Notes under the pieces: model-generated | Told to the model about the DNA's origin: nothing | Databases searched by the model: none | Seen by the model: the letters and a program-made list of their open reading frames with translations, nothing else | Position numbers and translations under genes: made by a program | In this document: in pieces, positions 1 through 7,980 of the stretch | Numbering within the stretch: position 1 is the first letter of the stretch | Layout: every line of letters starts with the position of its first letter | Assembly (NCBI GenBank): GCA_025352125.1 | Contig: JANXTZ010000055.1 | Coordinates: 1-64,000, forward strand | DNA length: 64,000 bases | Source of the DNA: Deinococcales bacterium | Lineage (GTDB): Bacteria > Deinococcota > Deinococci > Deinococcales > JAAFIG01 | Reading direction: 5' to 3'

Positions 1-136
1 AGGTGTTAAAAATGTTTCGGGCTTCGGAGTTCATAGGAACGCGATCAAACGCGGAATCCGAAGCTCAGTTCAAGTCTGAGTGTCCCTCAAGTGCATGATT
101 ATGCGTTTAGGACTGTGTTTTGGATAACTGCAAGAA

Positions 137-2101
137 ATGAGGTATACAGTCACTTCTTCTGACCCAACACTTTTCAAAATCACAACAAGCTCTGGTAGCG
201 CAATAACTGGTGCAACTGCAACTATTGCTACCACTTTAATTTGCCCTGCAAATGCTGTCACAAAAGAAGTCACTGTGACGATTAAAATTACAAATGGCAC
301 ATCAAGCAAAACAGAAACCATCAAGCTTCTGATAGGGTGTTTTACAAAACTCAAACCCAAAGCAACTATCAACCCAATACCACTCCCGATCACCGCACCC
401 GTAGGCAGTACTGCAATAGGTTCTTTCACACTCGAGAATGCTGGCGATGTTGACAGCACCCTAGATTACATCGTGTACCGCCCTGGTCAAACCGCCAGCA
501 CTCAAATCGCAGCCAGCACACCCGTTATGACTCGAGCTTTACCGTCAGGTTCTGGCTTCCCAGGTCCAATTGGGTCTGTGGATGCAAGGTTTACCTCGCC
601 TGTCGAAACCACGGGTTCATTGCTGAAAACCAGTGTGACCACGGCTGCCAGCACCACCATTCCCGTCAGTGCCATTTGCTCAAGTGTTGGGACGTTCTCG
701 AGCATCATTGAAGTCACGTATGCCACAGGTGATTTTACGGCAACTGGCACTCCAATTTTCGCCTCGAGTGACGTGAGCGTAAACGTAACTTGTACTGGCG
801 CTGTTTATTCTGGCGATCAAGGCGGCAGCATCAATCTGACTGCAAAAGTCGGTGAAACCATCACCTCGAGCGCCATCAGTTACTCCAACACAGGCATTGG
901 AAGCTCGAGCGACCCTGCCACGTTAACCACCAGCATCACCACGAACGCCGCTTGGCTTACGGTCACGCCGTCCTCCTCGAGTGTTGCACCTGGGAATGGC
1001 TCGAGTTTTACGATTACAACTTCTTGCGTGGGGTTGGCGGCTGGAACGTATTCGGGTGTGGTGACACTGACCACGAACATGGGTAAAATGTTTTCTTGGA
1101 CAGTGAATTTAACCTGTGTTGGAAGTCCGAAGTTGGTTGCCAATCCGCTCGTGTTGACCACAAAAGTCAATAATTCTGTTTCAGGCAATATTCTGCTTCG
1201 CAATGAAGGCGATGGGAACTTAAACGTCACCAGTATTACAGGAGTTACGATTACTACATTTTTACCAGGTGCAAAGCTCGAGATTAGCAGTAACCCAGGT
1301 GCGGTGATAATTTGGGCGAACGCAGGTTGGACTGTTGGCATCACAGGTACTTGCGGGGACACTGCGGGGAAATTAACGGGATACATTACTGTTGCAAGCA
1401 ATGATCCCTCGAGTCCACTCAACATCGGCATAAGTCTGGAATGTACAGAAGTGATAAACCTGAGTGGTCCTGCCTCCATTAAATTTGCCTCAAGCAACCC
1501 AAGTTGGAGTGGACCAGGACACGCTGTTGTTCCAATTCAGAATTTAAGTCGAGTACCAGCAACCTACACAGCAACATTAAATGGTATGCCTCGAGTGAAC
1601 ATTGTTGGTGGTCTTACGGGAACGATTGGGGCAAATGGTTCAACACAAATTAGTTTAGAGGCACTTTGTTTTGAAAATTTTATCCCTGCTGGCGAAGTAA
1701 ATGGAATACTTGATATTCTCATTGACGGAGTGATAAAAACCAGGATTTCCGTCTTACATACTTGTGTGGGTGTTCAACATGCGGCAATCGTTATTATTGA
1801 TAATATTAGCTGCGGACAAAGAGCACAAGCTAACACTTATGCGCCATACTCTAATTGGTTTGATCTTATTAGTCCATACGCAAATTTGATTCCAAATGTC
1901 GGAACATGTGAGAATTCTCTAACATTAGATGCAGCTATAACTCAAGGTAAAAATGATGCAGACAGTCATTTGTTTGTTCCTGGCGAACAATGGGAAAGCC
2001 CTTGCAGGAATGCTAATGGGTGGCAATCCCTTGTTACATTGTGCCGTAGAGAAACTTGGGCAAGTGCAAAAGCTAGACTTCAGACTCTTGGTTTTCAATG
2101 A
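137..2101 (+). CDS. Secreted Ig-like repeat protein, probably 5'-truncated
   Basis: The 654 residues consist of about five beta-rich modules of roughly 100-120 residues, poor in charge and rich in Thr, Ser, Gly and Asn, and most modules carry a pair of cysteines (for example C36 and C68). This fits extracellular disulfide-stapled Ig-like or BACON-like modules, with a distinct Cys- and Trp-containing C-terminus. The protein starts inside a module (MRYTVTSSDPTLFK) and has no signal peptide. In the same frame upstream, a short stretch from 95 ends at a TAA (125-127) only 9 nt before the ATG, and no ribosome-binding site is visible. I infer that the true 5' part is missing or was separated by mutation. 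The function is unknown; surface or exopolymer binding is the usual role of such modules. Confidence 0.6.
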   Translation: MRYTVTSSDPTLFKITTSSGSAITGATATIATTLICPANAVTKEVTVTIKITNGTSSKTETIKLLIGCFTKLKPKATINPIPLPITAPVGSTAIGSFTLENAGDVDSTLDYIVYRPGQTASTQIAASTPVMTRALPSGSGFPGPIGSVDARFTSPVETTGSLLKTSVTTAASTTIPVSAICSSVGTFSSIIEVTYATGDFTATGTPIFASSDVSVNVTCTGAVYSGDQGGSINLTAKVGETITSSAISYSNTGIGSSSDPATLTTSITTNAAWLTVTPSSSSVAPGNGSSFTITTSCVGLAAGTYSGVVTLTTNMGKMFSWTVNLTCVGSPKLVANPLVLTTKVNNSVSGNILLRNEGDGNLNVTSITGVTITTFLPGAKLEISSNPGAVIIWANAGWTVGITGTCGDTAGKLTGYITVASNDPSSPLNIGISLECTEVINLSGPASIKFASSNPSWSGPGHAVVPIQNLSRVPATYTATLNGMPRVNIVGGLTGTIGANGSTQISLEALCFENFIPAGEVNGILDILIDGVIKTRISVLHTCVGVQHAAIVIIDNISCGQRAQANTYAPYSNWFDLISPYANLIPNVGTCENSLTLDAAITQGKNDADSHLFVPGEQWESPCRNANGWQSLVTLCRRETWASAKARLQTLGFQ

Positions 2102-2162
2102 TTTTTACTGCTCGACTGTAGGTTTGTAAAACTCGAGATACCTGTAACCCAAAAAATTCTCA

Positions 2163-2191
2163 TCACCCAGCCAAAAACTGGGTGACTTTTT
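2163..2191 (+). terminator. Rho-independent terminator
   Basis: An 8-bp perfect stem TCACCCAG/CTGGGTGA with a 7-nt loop is followed by CTTTTT. It lies between the convergent repeat-protein gene and ygfZ and probably serves the plus-strand gene. Confidence 0.75.
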
Positions 2192-2210
2192 CATCTCGAG
2201 ATTCTTCTTT

Positions 2211-3092
2211 TCAACCCTTTTGCACCTCGAGCCTCATCCCTCCAGCTTCAAGGTTCGGTTTCTCGAGCGCATCAATCCGCAGCACCGCCAGCGCCGTAAA
2301 TCCAGTCTCGAGCGGTACAACATGCCCGAGTTGCCCAACTTCATGACCATCACACATCACAATCGTTTCACTCTCAAGCTTCGCCTCAAGGTTGACCCGC
2401 GCCAAAGTCTTGTTGCTGTGACCCCTGGCGTCAAGTCGCGCCATGATCTCCTGCCCGACGTAACAACCTTTTTTAAAACTCACGCCCTCGAGCAAGCCGC
2501 ATTCTTGGGGCAGCATTCCCGTAAAACCGTCGGTGTGTGCATTCGGTAAACCTGAGACAATACGCCGTCGCTCGAGTTCGACAGGCTCGAGTTCGGATGC
2601 TCCTGAGGTTGTGATGGTTTGAAGCAAGTTCTCTAATTTAGAATTTAAAACATGCAGGTCAAAACCAGCGCCATTCCCTCGATTGACTTCTGTTACAAGC
2701 AACGTTCCAAAATTTGTTTCGAGCAATTGCGTGCCGCTCGAGAAACCAAAACCCGAGACAACCTCAAACGCGTTCTCGCCGCTGAGGTGTAAAACCCGAA
2801 TTTGCCCTGAAATGTCCTCGAGTTTGACGTCATCAAACACAACGTATTTTTGCAATCTCGCCAAGACCGCCTCGCTCAGATCGGGTGCGGTTTGAAGGTA
2901 AAGGTCATCGGCGCGGCGGTAGATTCGGACATCAAATTCGATCTGCCCCTTCACGTTGAGAATCATCGAACGTGCCCCGCCAGGAATTGGCAGCGCCTTG
3001 ATGTTCTGCGCGACCTGCCCTTGCACAAAATCCAGCCGATCAGTGCCAGTCACACGAATCGTGCCGCCTGGAATTGAAGTGTAAAAAGCCAT
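2211..3092 (-). CDS. ygfZ: YgfZ/CAF17-type folate-binding protein
   Basis: This is a 293-residue member of the GcvT-like, tetrahydrofolate-binding YgfZ family, which supports assembly or repair of certain Fe-S enzymes (for example MiaB-type) in the cytoplasm. The family signature KGCYVGQE is present at residues 208-215, with the conserved cysteine C210. An N-terminal GcvT-like fold (TGTDRLDFVQGQVAQNI) is also visible. The length is near that of E. coli YgfZ. The start is supported by a TAAACT box at 3099-3104, exactly 6 nt before the ATG, with no ribosome-binding site, so the mRNA is probably leaderless. It stands alone and is divergent from the DUF427 gene. Confidence 0.93.
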   Translation of the reverse strand: MAFYTSIPGGTIRVTGTDRLDFVQGQVAQNIKALPIPGGARSMILNVKGQIEFDVRIYRRADDLYLQTAPDLSEAVLARLQKYVVFDDVKLEDISGQIRVLHLSGENAFEVVSGFGFSSGTQLLETNFGTLLVTEVNRGNGAGFDLHVLNSKLENLLQTITTSGASELEPVELERRRIVSGLPNAHTDGFTGMLPQECGLLEGVSFKKGCYVGQEIMARLDARGHSNKTLARVNLEAKLESETIVMCDGHEVGQLGHVVPLETGFTALAVLRIDALEKPNLEAGGMRLEVQKG

Positions 3093-3098
3093 GACTCG

Positions 3099-3104
3099 AG
3101 TTTA
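3099..3104 (-). promoter_or_regulatory. Leaderless -10 box of ygfZ
   Basis: The box is TAAACT with 6 nt to the ATG at 3092-3090, which puts the expected transcription start on the start codon. No convincing -35 box is seen. Confidence 0.5.
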
Positions 3105-3181
3105 TTCCAGACGTGGCGTGACAATTGTAAACAGTGGCTGACGATACAGCTTAAACTCATTGAAACGCCAACAATGGCGGT

Positions 3182-3706
3182 ATGAAACCTCCAGCGCCAA
3201 GTTCAGCGCCTGTTAAACCAGCCAAAGGTCAAGAATCGGTCTGGGATTACCCTCGCCCACCGCGCCTCGAGTCAAGTCATAAGCACATTGAAATCATTTG
3301 TGCTGGCGTCAAAATCGTGGACTCGAGCCGCGCCTTTCGGGTGCTCGAGACGAGCCACCCGCCTGTGTTTTACATTCCGCCAGGCGACATTGAAAGCTCG
3401 GTTCTCGAGTTGGCGAGCGGGTCGTCGTTCTGCGAGTGGAAGGGTGCTGCGGGTTATTACAAGCTTCGAATTGGAACGCATGTTGTGCCTGAGGTGGCGT
3501 GGTTTTATCCCGAACCCAGTCAATCTTTTGCCGCAATCAAAGACCACGTGGCGTTTTATGCCGCTCGAGTGGCATTACTCGAGGGTGATGGTTGTTTTGT
3601 GAATGGTGAACGGGTGGTGCCGCAACCTGGCAATTTTTACGGCGGTTGGATCACCAGCGATATTGTTGGACCATTCAAGGGTGAGACTGGCACCTGGGGC
3701 TGGTGA
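3182..3706 (+). CDS. DUF427 family protein
   Basis: The product has 174 residues. The block VWDYPRPPRLE, the central CEWKGAAGYY and the C-terminal NGERVVPQPGNFYGGWITSDIVGPFKG are hallmarks of DUF427 (PF04248), a small cytoplasmic beta-rich domain common in actinobacteria, cyanobacteria and Deinococcota with no firmly established function. The N-terminal 15 residues are a Pro/Ser-rich extension. The gene is monocistronic, divergent from ygfZ and convergent with rpsT, with which it shares a bidirectional terminator. A small hairpin (CGCCA/TGGCG) sits just before the ATG. Confidence 0.88.
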   Translation: MKPPAPSSAPVKPAKGQESVWDYPRPPRLESSHKHIEIICAGVKIVDSSRAFRVLETSHPPVFYIPPGDIESSVLELASGSSFCEWKGAAGYYKLRIGTHVVPEVAWFYPEPSQSFAAIKDHVAFYAARVALLEGDGCFVNGERVVPQPGNFYGGWITSDIVGPFKGETGTWGW

Positions 3707-3722
3707 GGCTCGAGGCACAAAA

Positions 3723-3751
3723 AAACCGTCAAGCATTGCGCTTGACGGTTT
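3723..3751. terminator. Bidirectional terminator between DUF427 gene and rpsT
   Basis: An 11-bp perfect stem AAACCGTCAAG/CTTGACGGTTT with a 7-nt loop is flanked by A-rich and T-rich sides, so it can work for both convergent genes. Confidence 0.85.
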
Positions 3752-3765
3752 TAAATTTCTGGGAT

Positions 3766-4095
3766 TTAAGCGGCTTTGGCGACAGCGCTGACCTTGTTGA
3801 TGGCTTTCATCAAACGGCTCTTTTTTCGGGCGGCGGCGCGTTTGTGAAGCGTGCTGCCTTTGGCGGCTTTGTCGATCAGGCTCTCGGCTTTGCGTCCCAA
3901 TGCCACGGCATCGGTGGCGGCTTCGGTGGCGGCGACCAGGGCTTTTTTGGAAAAGGTTTTGATGGTGCTCTTCAGGGCACGGTTGACGGCGCGGTGCTTG
4001 AGGCTTTGGCGGTGGCGTTTTTGTTGGCTCTCGCCGCGACGCTTGCTTTTGTCGGTTTTGCGTGCCTTACGGTTCTTGGGTTTAACGTCTGCCAT
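3766..4095 (-). CDS. rpsT: 30S ribosomal protein S20
   Basis: The product has 109 residues and is very basic. The Lys/Arg-rich N-terminal helix, the segment [20 protein letters not shown] and the C-terminal [20 protein letters not shown] are diagnostic of S20, which binds 16S rRNA early in 30S assembly. It is slightly longer than the E. coli protein (about 87 residues) because of extended ends. Upstream lies an unusual untranslated leader with five short hairpins (4108-4233), a plausible site for autoregulation such as is known for S20 in other bacteria. The gene ends at the shared terminator 3723-3751. Confidence 0.95.
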   Translation of the reverse strand: MADVKPKNRKARKTDKSKRRGESQQKRHRQSLKHRAVNRALKSTIKTFSKKALVAATEAATDAVALGRKAESLIDKAAKGSTLHKRAAARKKSRLMKAINKVSAVAKAA

Positions 4096-4107
4096 GTTTC
4101 TCTTCTC

Positions 4108-4233
4108 AACCCGTTTGGGTTAGCGGACAAAACCTGCTTGCCCGAAGCGTCGGTTCAGTGTCTCTGAACCGCGCAATGCGTTTTTTAAAACGCACGTTGC
4201 ATTCGTTAAAATGCAGCTTCTCCCGTTTGGGAG
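4108..4233 (-). promoter_or_regulatory. Five-hairpin leader of rpsT
   Basis: Five consecutive inverted repeats occupy the rpsT upstream region: AACCC/GGGTT (4108-4121), CGGTTCAG/CTGAACCG (4151-4171), TGCGTTTT/AAAACGCA (4177-4194), TGCATT/AATGCA (4198-4215) and CTCCC/GGGAG (4220-4233). The first and last have the same loop (GTTT here, AAAC on the transcript). A regulatory role is inferred from position only. Confidence 0.5.
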
Positions 4234-4274
4234 CTTTGGAACTGTATCACAGCTTCTGGCTTTTGACCAGTGGC

Positions 4275-4814
4275 TTACATTTTTTCGTGCTCGAGTCTTG
4301 CCAGCACGAGTTTCTCGAGGTTGCGAATCAATTTGGTGTGAGGCATGGATTTTTCGCTCAAGGGTTTGACCAGCACGGTGTACATGCCAGTCAGGTTCGC
4401 GCCGAGCACGTCGGTAAAAATTTGATCGCCGACCATTGCAATTTGGTCGGCGGGCAAACCCAGTTCGCGGCAGGCGCGTCTGAAGGCGTTGGGAATCGGC
4501 TTTCCTGCCATTCGCAAGCCTGAAATCCCGACAAACTCGAGTTTGAACAACTGGCAAAACCCGAGGATTCGATTTGAATGACCGTTGGAGACCACCCGAA
4601 TTGGAATCTTGGCTTGGTGCAACGGCTCGAGCCACGCCCGAATTTGAGCTTCGTTGCCTGGCAAATGGGTTGGTGCGAGCGTGTTGTCAATGTCGAGCGC
4701 CAAGCCTCGTAAGTTGCGGTCAGCCAACCAGGCTGGCGTGATTTCAAACGCGCTCTCGAGTTGGGCTTTGGGCGTTAAAAGCTTTAACCACAATGGGTTG
4801 GCTCGGGTGCTCAC
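4275..4814 (-). CDS. YqeG-type HAD phosphatase
   Basis: This HAD-superfamily subclass IIIA phosphatase (YqeG/mitochondrial PGP phosphatase-like) carries motif I as DIDNTLAP, with the nucleophile in DID, motif II as VVSNG and a late motif MVGDQIFTDVLGAN. Proteins of this family dephosphorylate small phosphate esters; some act on phosphatidylglycerophosphate. The frame is open to an ATG at 4844. I prefer GTG at 4814, which overlaps the TGA of pgeF by 3 nt (GTGA) and has an AGG about 9 nt upstream, giving translational coupling and a 179-residue protein. It lies between pgeF and rpsT on the same strand. Confidence 0.85.
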   Translation of the reverse strand: MSTRANPLWLKLLTPKAQLESAFEITPAWLADRNLRGLALDIDNTLAPTHLPGNEAQIRAWLEPLHQAKIPIRVVSNGHSNRILGFCQLFKLEFVGISGLRMAGKPIPNAFRRACRELGLPADQIAMVGDQIFTDVLGANLTGMYTVLVKPLSEKSMPHTKLIRNLEKLVLARLEHEKM

Positions 4815-5542
4815 GGTTTGACCTGATTGGCAATGACCGACCACATGCGACCCGTTTTTCCAGCGTCACGGCGGTACGAGAAAAATTCTGGATCGGTGCT
4901 GCACGCGCCTGATCGCCAAATCTGGTTTTTTGGAACGCCGCAAGCCTCGAGCAACCAGGCGTTGGCGGCGCTCAAATCAAGTTTCCAAAGGGTTTGGGAA
5001 GGTTCTAAGATGTTGTCTGGGAATCCCGCGTTCAAAAATTGTTCGCGCACCTCGGGTCCCACGCTGTAATGCTCAAAGCAAATCCCGGGTCCAATCGCGG
5101 CGCGGATGTGCTCGAGTTTTGCTCCCAAGCCCAGCATCTGCCGTAGCGTATGCTCGAGAATTTTTGCCACACTTCCGCGCCAGCCGCAGTGTGCCGCGCC
5201 GATCACGCCGTTTGCGCGGTCTTCGAGCAGCACGGGGTAACAATCGGCGGTTTCGATCACCAGGGCAATATTATTCTGGCTTGTCACAAGCGCATCGCCC
5301 TCGAGCACCACGCCTGGAACAGCCTCGACCACCGTGCTCGAGTGAATTTGATTGAGTCTGGCTACCGAGTTTAAACTTAAGCCAAGCGCACTCAAGGCGT
5401 GCCCACGATTTTCGAGCACGCACTTAGGGTCATCACCGACCCGTTCGGACAGGTTTAAACCAGCAAAATTACCTGTACTCGAGCCACCAGTGCGGGTTGA
5501 GAAACCGTGATTGCTCTGTAAATTCGGGGCGTGTAACCACAT
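4811..5542 (-). CDS. pgeF: PgeF/YfiH polyphenol oxidase-type protein
   Basis: This is a 243-residue protein of the YfiH family, called peptidoglycan editing factor PgeF or multicopper polyphenol oxidase/laccase domain. The family's metal-ligand motifs are visible: HGFSTRTGGSS near the N-terminus, NQIHSSTV, the central ETADCYPVLL, GAAHCGWRGSV and IGPGICFEHYSV. The open frame extends to 5725, but that part is unlike the family. The chosen ATG at 5542 gives normal length and has a TAAACT box 7 nt upstream, consistent with a leaderless start. It is followed by the YqeG-like gene with a GTGA overlap. Confidence 0.88.
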   Translation of the reverse strand: MWLHAPNLQSNHGFSTRTGGSSTGNFAGLNLSERVGDDPKCVLENRGHALSALGLSLNSVARLNQIHSSTVVEAVPGVVLEGDALVTSQNNIALVIETADCYPVLLEDRANGVIGAAHCGWRGSVAKILEHTLRQMLGLGAKLEHIRAAIGPGICFEHYSVGPEVREQFLNAGFPDNILEPSQTLWKLDLSAANAWLLEACGVPKNQIWRSGACSTDPEFFSYRRDAGKTGRMWSVIANQVKP

Positions 5543-5549
5543 GCTTTTT

Positions 5550-5555
5550 AGTTTA
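5550..5555 (-). promoter_or_regulatory. Leaderless -10 box of pgeF
   Basis: TAAACT lies 7 nt before the chosen ATG at 5542. It supports the shorter start over the longer open frame. Confidence 0.4.
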
Positions 5556-5760
5556 CGCCAGGGCTTGAGGATTTCTGAGCTTGGTGCGTCAACGGGCAGG
5601 CAAAATGGTCTTTTAAGAGAATTAGTCCGTTCTCGAGCGATTTTTTTTATCATGAAAGTCTTCAATTTCTTGGCGTAAATGCGCCTGGTGAGGCTGATTT
5701 GGTCGGACAAGCCAAAAAACCACACCAGGGGACAGGATTCTTTGCTACACTGGGTTCTTA

Positions 5761-5898
5761 ATGAAACGTTACTTGCGAGACAATCATCAATTTGCGTTCT
5801 TTATGGGCTTTGTGGCGGTTCAAAAGGGGAGGTTGGATCAAATCCGTTTGGGTTTGGCATCTGGCTCGAGTCTGATTTCGGGGGAGCATCATGGATGA
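5761..5898 (+). CDS. Possible small upstream ORF of the E2-like gene
   Basis: An ATG at 5761 opens a 45-codon frame (starts MKRYLRDNHQFAFF, ends LISGEHHG) whose TGA overlaps the start of the next gene by 8 nt (ATGGATGA). A TACACT box at 5746-5751 lies 9 nt before the ATG and no ribosome-binding site is present, as expected for a leaderless or near-leaderless start. The overlap suggests translational coupling to the E2-like gene. No family is recognised. The frame could also be chance. Confidence 0.35.
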   Translation: MKRYLRDNHQFAFFMGFVAVQKGRLDQIRLGLASGSSLISGEHHG

Positions 5899-7762
5899 AA
5901 ACATTACACCGTTAGCCAAGAAGCTGGCGGAGGAAAACTCGATAGATTGGCGTTTTATCAGGGGAACGGGTCCGGCTGGCAAGGTCATTGAACGTGACAT
6001 TTTAAGTTACCTGGCGCGTATCATGTCCGGCGAATTGGATTTGCCCACCATGCCTGACGCCTCAGAACCTGCGGGTCCTGCGCTTGGAAGTGCAAATCCC
6101 GACATGGGACAGGTCGCCAACTTTGACCTGATGAGTGCCAGCATGGCAAAAGAGGGCGTTGACTTAAACTCGATGCTTGGCGATTTCAGTTCACCAGCTC
6201 CAACACAGACACCACCAGTCCCCGAGTACGACTTTTCGATGCCAGTCACTCCAGTCTCGAGCGTTGCCGATGATGTGGTGATCTCGAGCCAGGTTGCGGG
6301 TGTTTCAATACCTGAAGTGGTTGTGCCTGAGTTTTCAATGCCCGAAATTGCTGTGCCCGAAATGGCTGTGCCCGAGTTTTCAATGCCTGAAGTTGCTGTG
6401 CCAAGCTCCAAATCGGTAGAACTTGACGATGCCATATTCGAGTTTGACCTTGACGACATTGACGACGTTGAACCAGTCGCCAGCTTGCACAACCCAGACT
6501 TGTTCCCCGCCGAAATCGTAGCCCCTGCCATCATCATGCCAACCTCAAGCCTGAACGAAGATCATATCATGACCGTCAGCGATGAGCATGACGTGATTGT
6601 ACCATCCGATGAAGTCACGCTCAGTCCAGGGGACGATATTTTGGTGCATGTCAGTGACGAATTTGAACCTGTGCCCGATCCGCTCGAGAATGTCGCGTTC
6701 GAGTTGGATGCGCACAGCCATTTTGATCCCGTTCAAACCTTGATTGTTGAAGATGCGATTCTTGCCCCCGAACCAGAATTGGTTGTGGACGAAATTGAAA
6801 CGCCAGCGGTTCATCACCAACCCGCAGGAATGTCACTTGACGCTCTGGCAGCCATTGGTGCTGGTGCGCTTGGCGTTGGTGCCGCGTTCCATGCTCCAAG
6901 TAATGATCTCGAGCTAGAGCTTGAAACGCCACCTGCCGCCGTACCCGAGTTGCCAATTGAACCCGAACCAGTGGCAGTACCTGTCATGACAGAACCAGTG
7001 GCAGCGCCGGTCATGACCGAACCAATGATTGCCCATTTTGATCCCGAACCCGTTCATGTCCAAGCTGAACCTGTGCTTGCCTTGGAACCTGTAGCCGAGC
7101 CTGTTCATGTCGAATCTGCATCAATGCACGTTCCCGAGCCGGTGGTCGCGCTCGAGCCAGAACCGGTTCACGTGCCAGCAGACCCTGTGCCAACTCCGGT
7201 CGTCATCCCCGCCGAAGTTCAAACCCCAATGTCGGAATCCTCGGGTCAGCACCTGGCTGCGCCAACTTCGAGCCTGCACAAAGATTTTTTCAACACCAAC
7301 ATTTTGCGCCGTCAGTTTAGTGCCAGCGCCCTGATGGACATTCGGACACAGATTTCCAAAGCGCTGAACGGACGCGAAGTTCAACTTGGCGTCTTCGTCG
7401 GACGCGCCGCTCAGCGTGGACTGTACCTGCTCGGCACCACCGACGCGATCACGCTCAACAAACTTGAGGCTGATTTGGTGCCGCTCAGCACGGCTGGTTT
7501 GCATCACAGCTTCATCGAGGCGGTGCAAAGCGTCAACCACGCCGACGCGGGTGTGGCAAGTGGTTTGGCGGTGCTCGACGCGTCCAGTTTGGGTGTCGAT
7601 GATCTGGTCTTGCCCGCCAGCGGGGCGCTGCTCGCCTTGGGACAGATCAGCAACAACATGGCGACGCTGACCCTTTCTGGCGATTTTCCAGCCAAAGCCG
7701 GTGCGGAATTTCTGGCACACGTCGCCCAGTCGCTCGAGACTCCAGTCGGACTGGTGCTCTAA
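5891..7762 (+). CDS. E3-binding-domain protein with degenerate E2-like C-terminus
   Basis: The product has 623 residues. Residues 1-43 form a peripheral subunit-binding domain (ITPLAKKLAEE...RGTGPAGKVIERDIL), the module by which E2 cores of 2-oxoacid dehydrogenases hold E3 or E1. Residues of about 50-450 are a long acidic Pro/Glu/Val-rich linker with repeats such as VPEFSMPE and EPVHV. Residues of about 465-623 resemble the end of an E2 acyltransferase (ALGQI...MATLTLSGDFPAKAGAEFL), but the catalytic DHRxxDG is replaced, so no catalytic His is seen. There is no lipoyl domain. I infer a non-catalytic adaptor. Neighbours are not a dehydrogenase operon. The start has a strong GGGGGAG site. Confidence 0.6.
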   Translation: MDENITPLAKKLAEENSIDWRFIRGTGPAGKVIERDILSYLARIMSGELDLPTMPDASEPAGPALGSANPDMGQVANFDLMSASMAKEGVDLNSMLGDFSSPAPTQTPPVPEYDFSMPVTPVSSVADDVVISSQVAGVSIPEVVVPEFSMPEIAVPEMAVPEFSMPEVAVPSSKSVELDDAIFEFDLDDIDDVEPVASLHNPDLFPAEIVAPAIIMPTSSLNEDHIMTVSDEHDVIVPSDEVTLSPGDDILVHVSDEFEPVPDPLENVAFELDAHSHFDPVQTLIVEDAILAPEPELVVDEIETPAVHHQPAGMSLDALAAIGAGALGVGAAFHAPSNDLELELETPPAAVPELPIEPEPVAVPVMTEPVAAPVMTEPMIAHFDPEPVHVQAEPVLALEPVAEPVHVESASMHVPEPVVALEPEPVHVPADPVPTPVVIPAEVQTPMSESSGQHLAAPTSSLHKDFFNTNILRRQFSASALMDIRTQISKALNGREVQLGVFVGRAAQRGLYLLGTTDAITLNKLEADLVPLSTAGLHHSFIEAVQSVNHADAGVASGLAVLDASSLGVDDLVLPASGALLALGQISNNMATLTLSGDFPAKAGAEFLAHVAQSLETPVGLVL

Positions 7763-7781
7763 AAAGGTTTTGCAATTTTTT

Positions 7782-7816
7782 ACGGATGGGTTTCAATGGA
7801 AATCCATCCGTTTTTG
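7782..7816 (+). terminator. Terminator of the E2-like gene
   Basis: A 13-bp stem (ACGGATGGGTTTC/GAAATCCATCCGT, one G-T pair) with loop AATG is followed by a T-run. Confidence 0.88.
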
Positions 7817-7876
7817 GGTCACTTTGGTGTCTGGGCTTTTCATTCGCATTGAGTCTCGTGCTAACCTGTCGAGACT

Positions 7877-7890
7877 GTGCCAATTGGCAC
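7877..7890. promoter_or_regulatory. 14-bp perfect palindrome upstream of the oxoamine synthase
   Basis: GTGCCAATTGGCAC lies about 90 nt before the start codon. It looks like an operator half-site pair; no cognate regulator is identified. Confidence 0.35.
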
Positions 7891-7980
7891 TCGAGCGACC
7901 AAGACCCCAATGTTGTCAGCGATGACAGAATTTTCACGCGCCGTGCATGGTCGATTCAACGAAGGAGGCTTTCACCCTTG

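Noticed and set aside
880-1497. 205-codon minus-strand frame inside the repeat protein
   Set aside because: Shadow frame produced by the low-complexity Thr/Ser codons; no start signal and no domain.
4108-4233. Hairpin array as a CRISPR or tRNA-like cluster
   Set aside because: The five repeats differ from each other in sequence and length and have no regular spacers.
4120-4635. 171-codon minus-strand frame overlapping the YqeG-like gene
   Set aside because: Out-of-frame shadow of the HAD gene extending into the rpsT leader; Arg/Asn-rich composition without domain.
7121-7720. 199-codon minus-strand frame in the E2-like gene
   Set aside because: Antisense of the repetitive linker and the C-terminal domain; no initiation signal.
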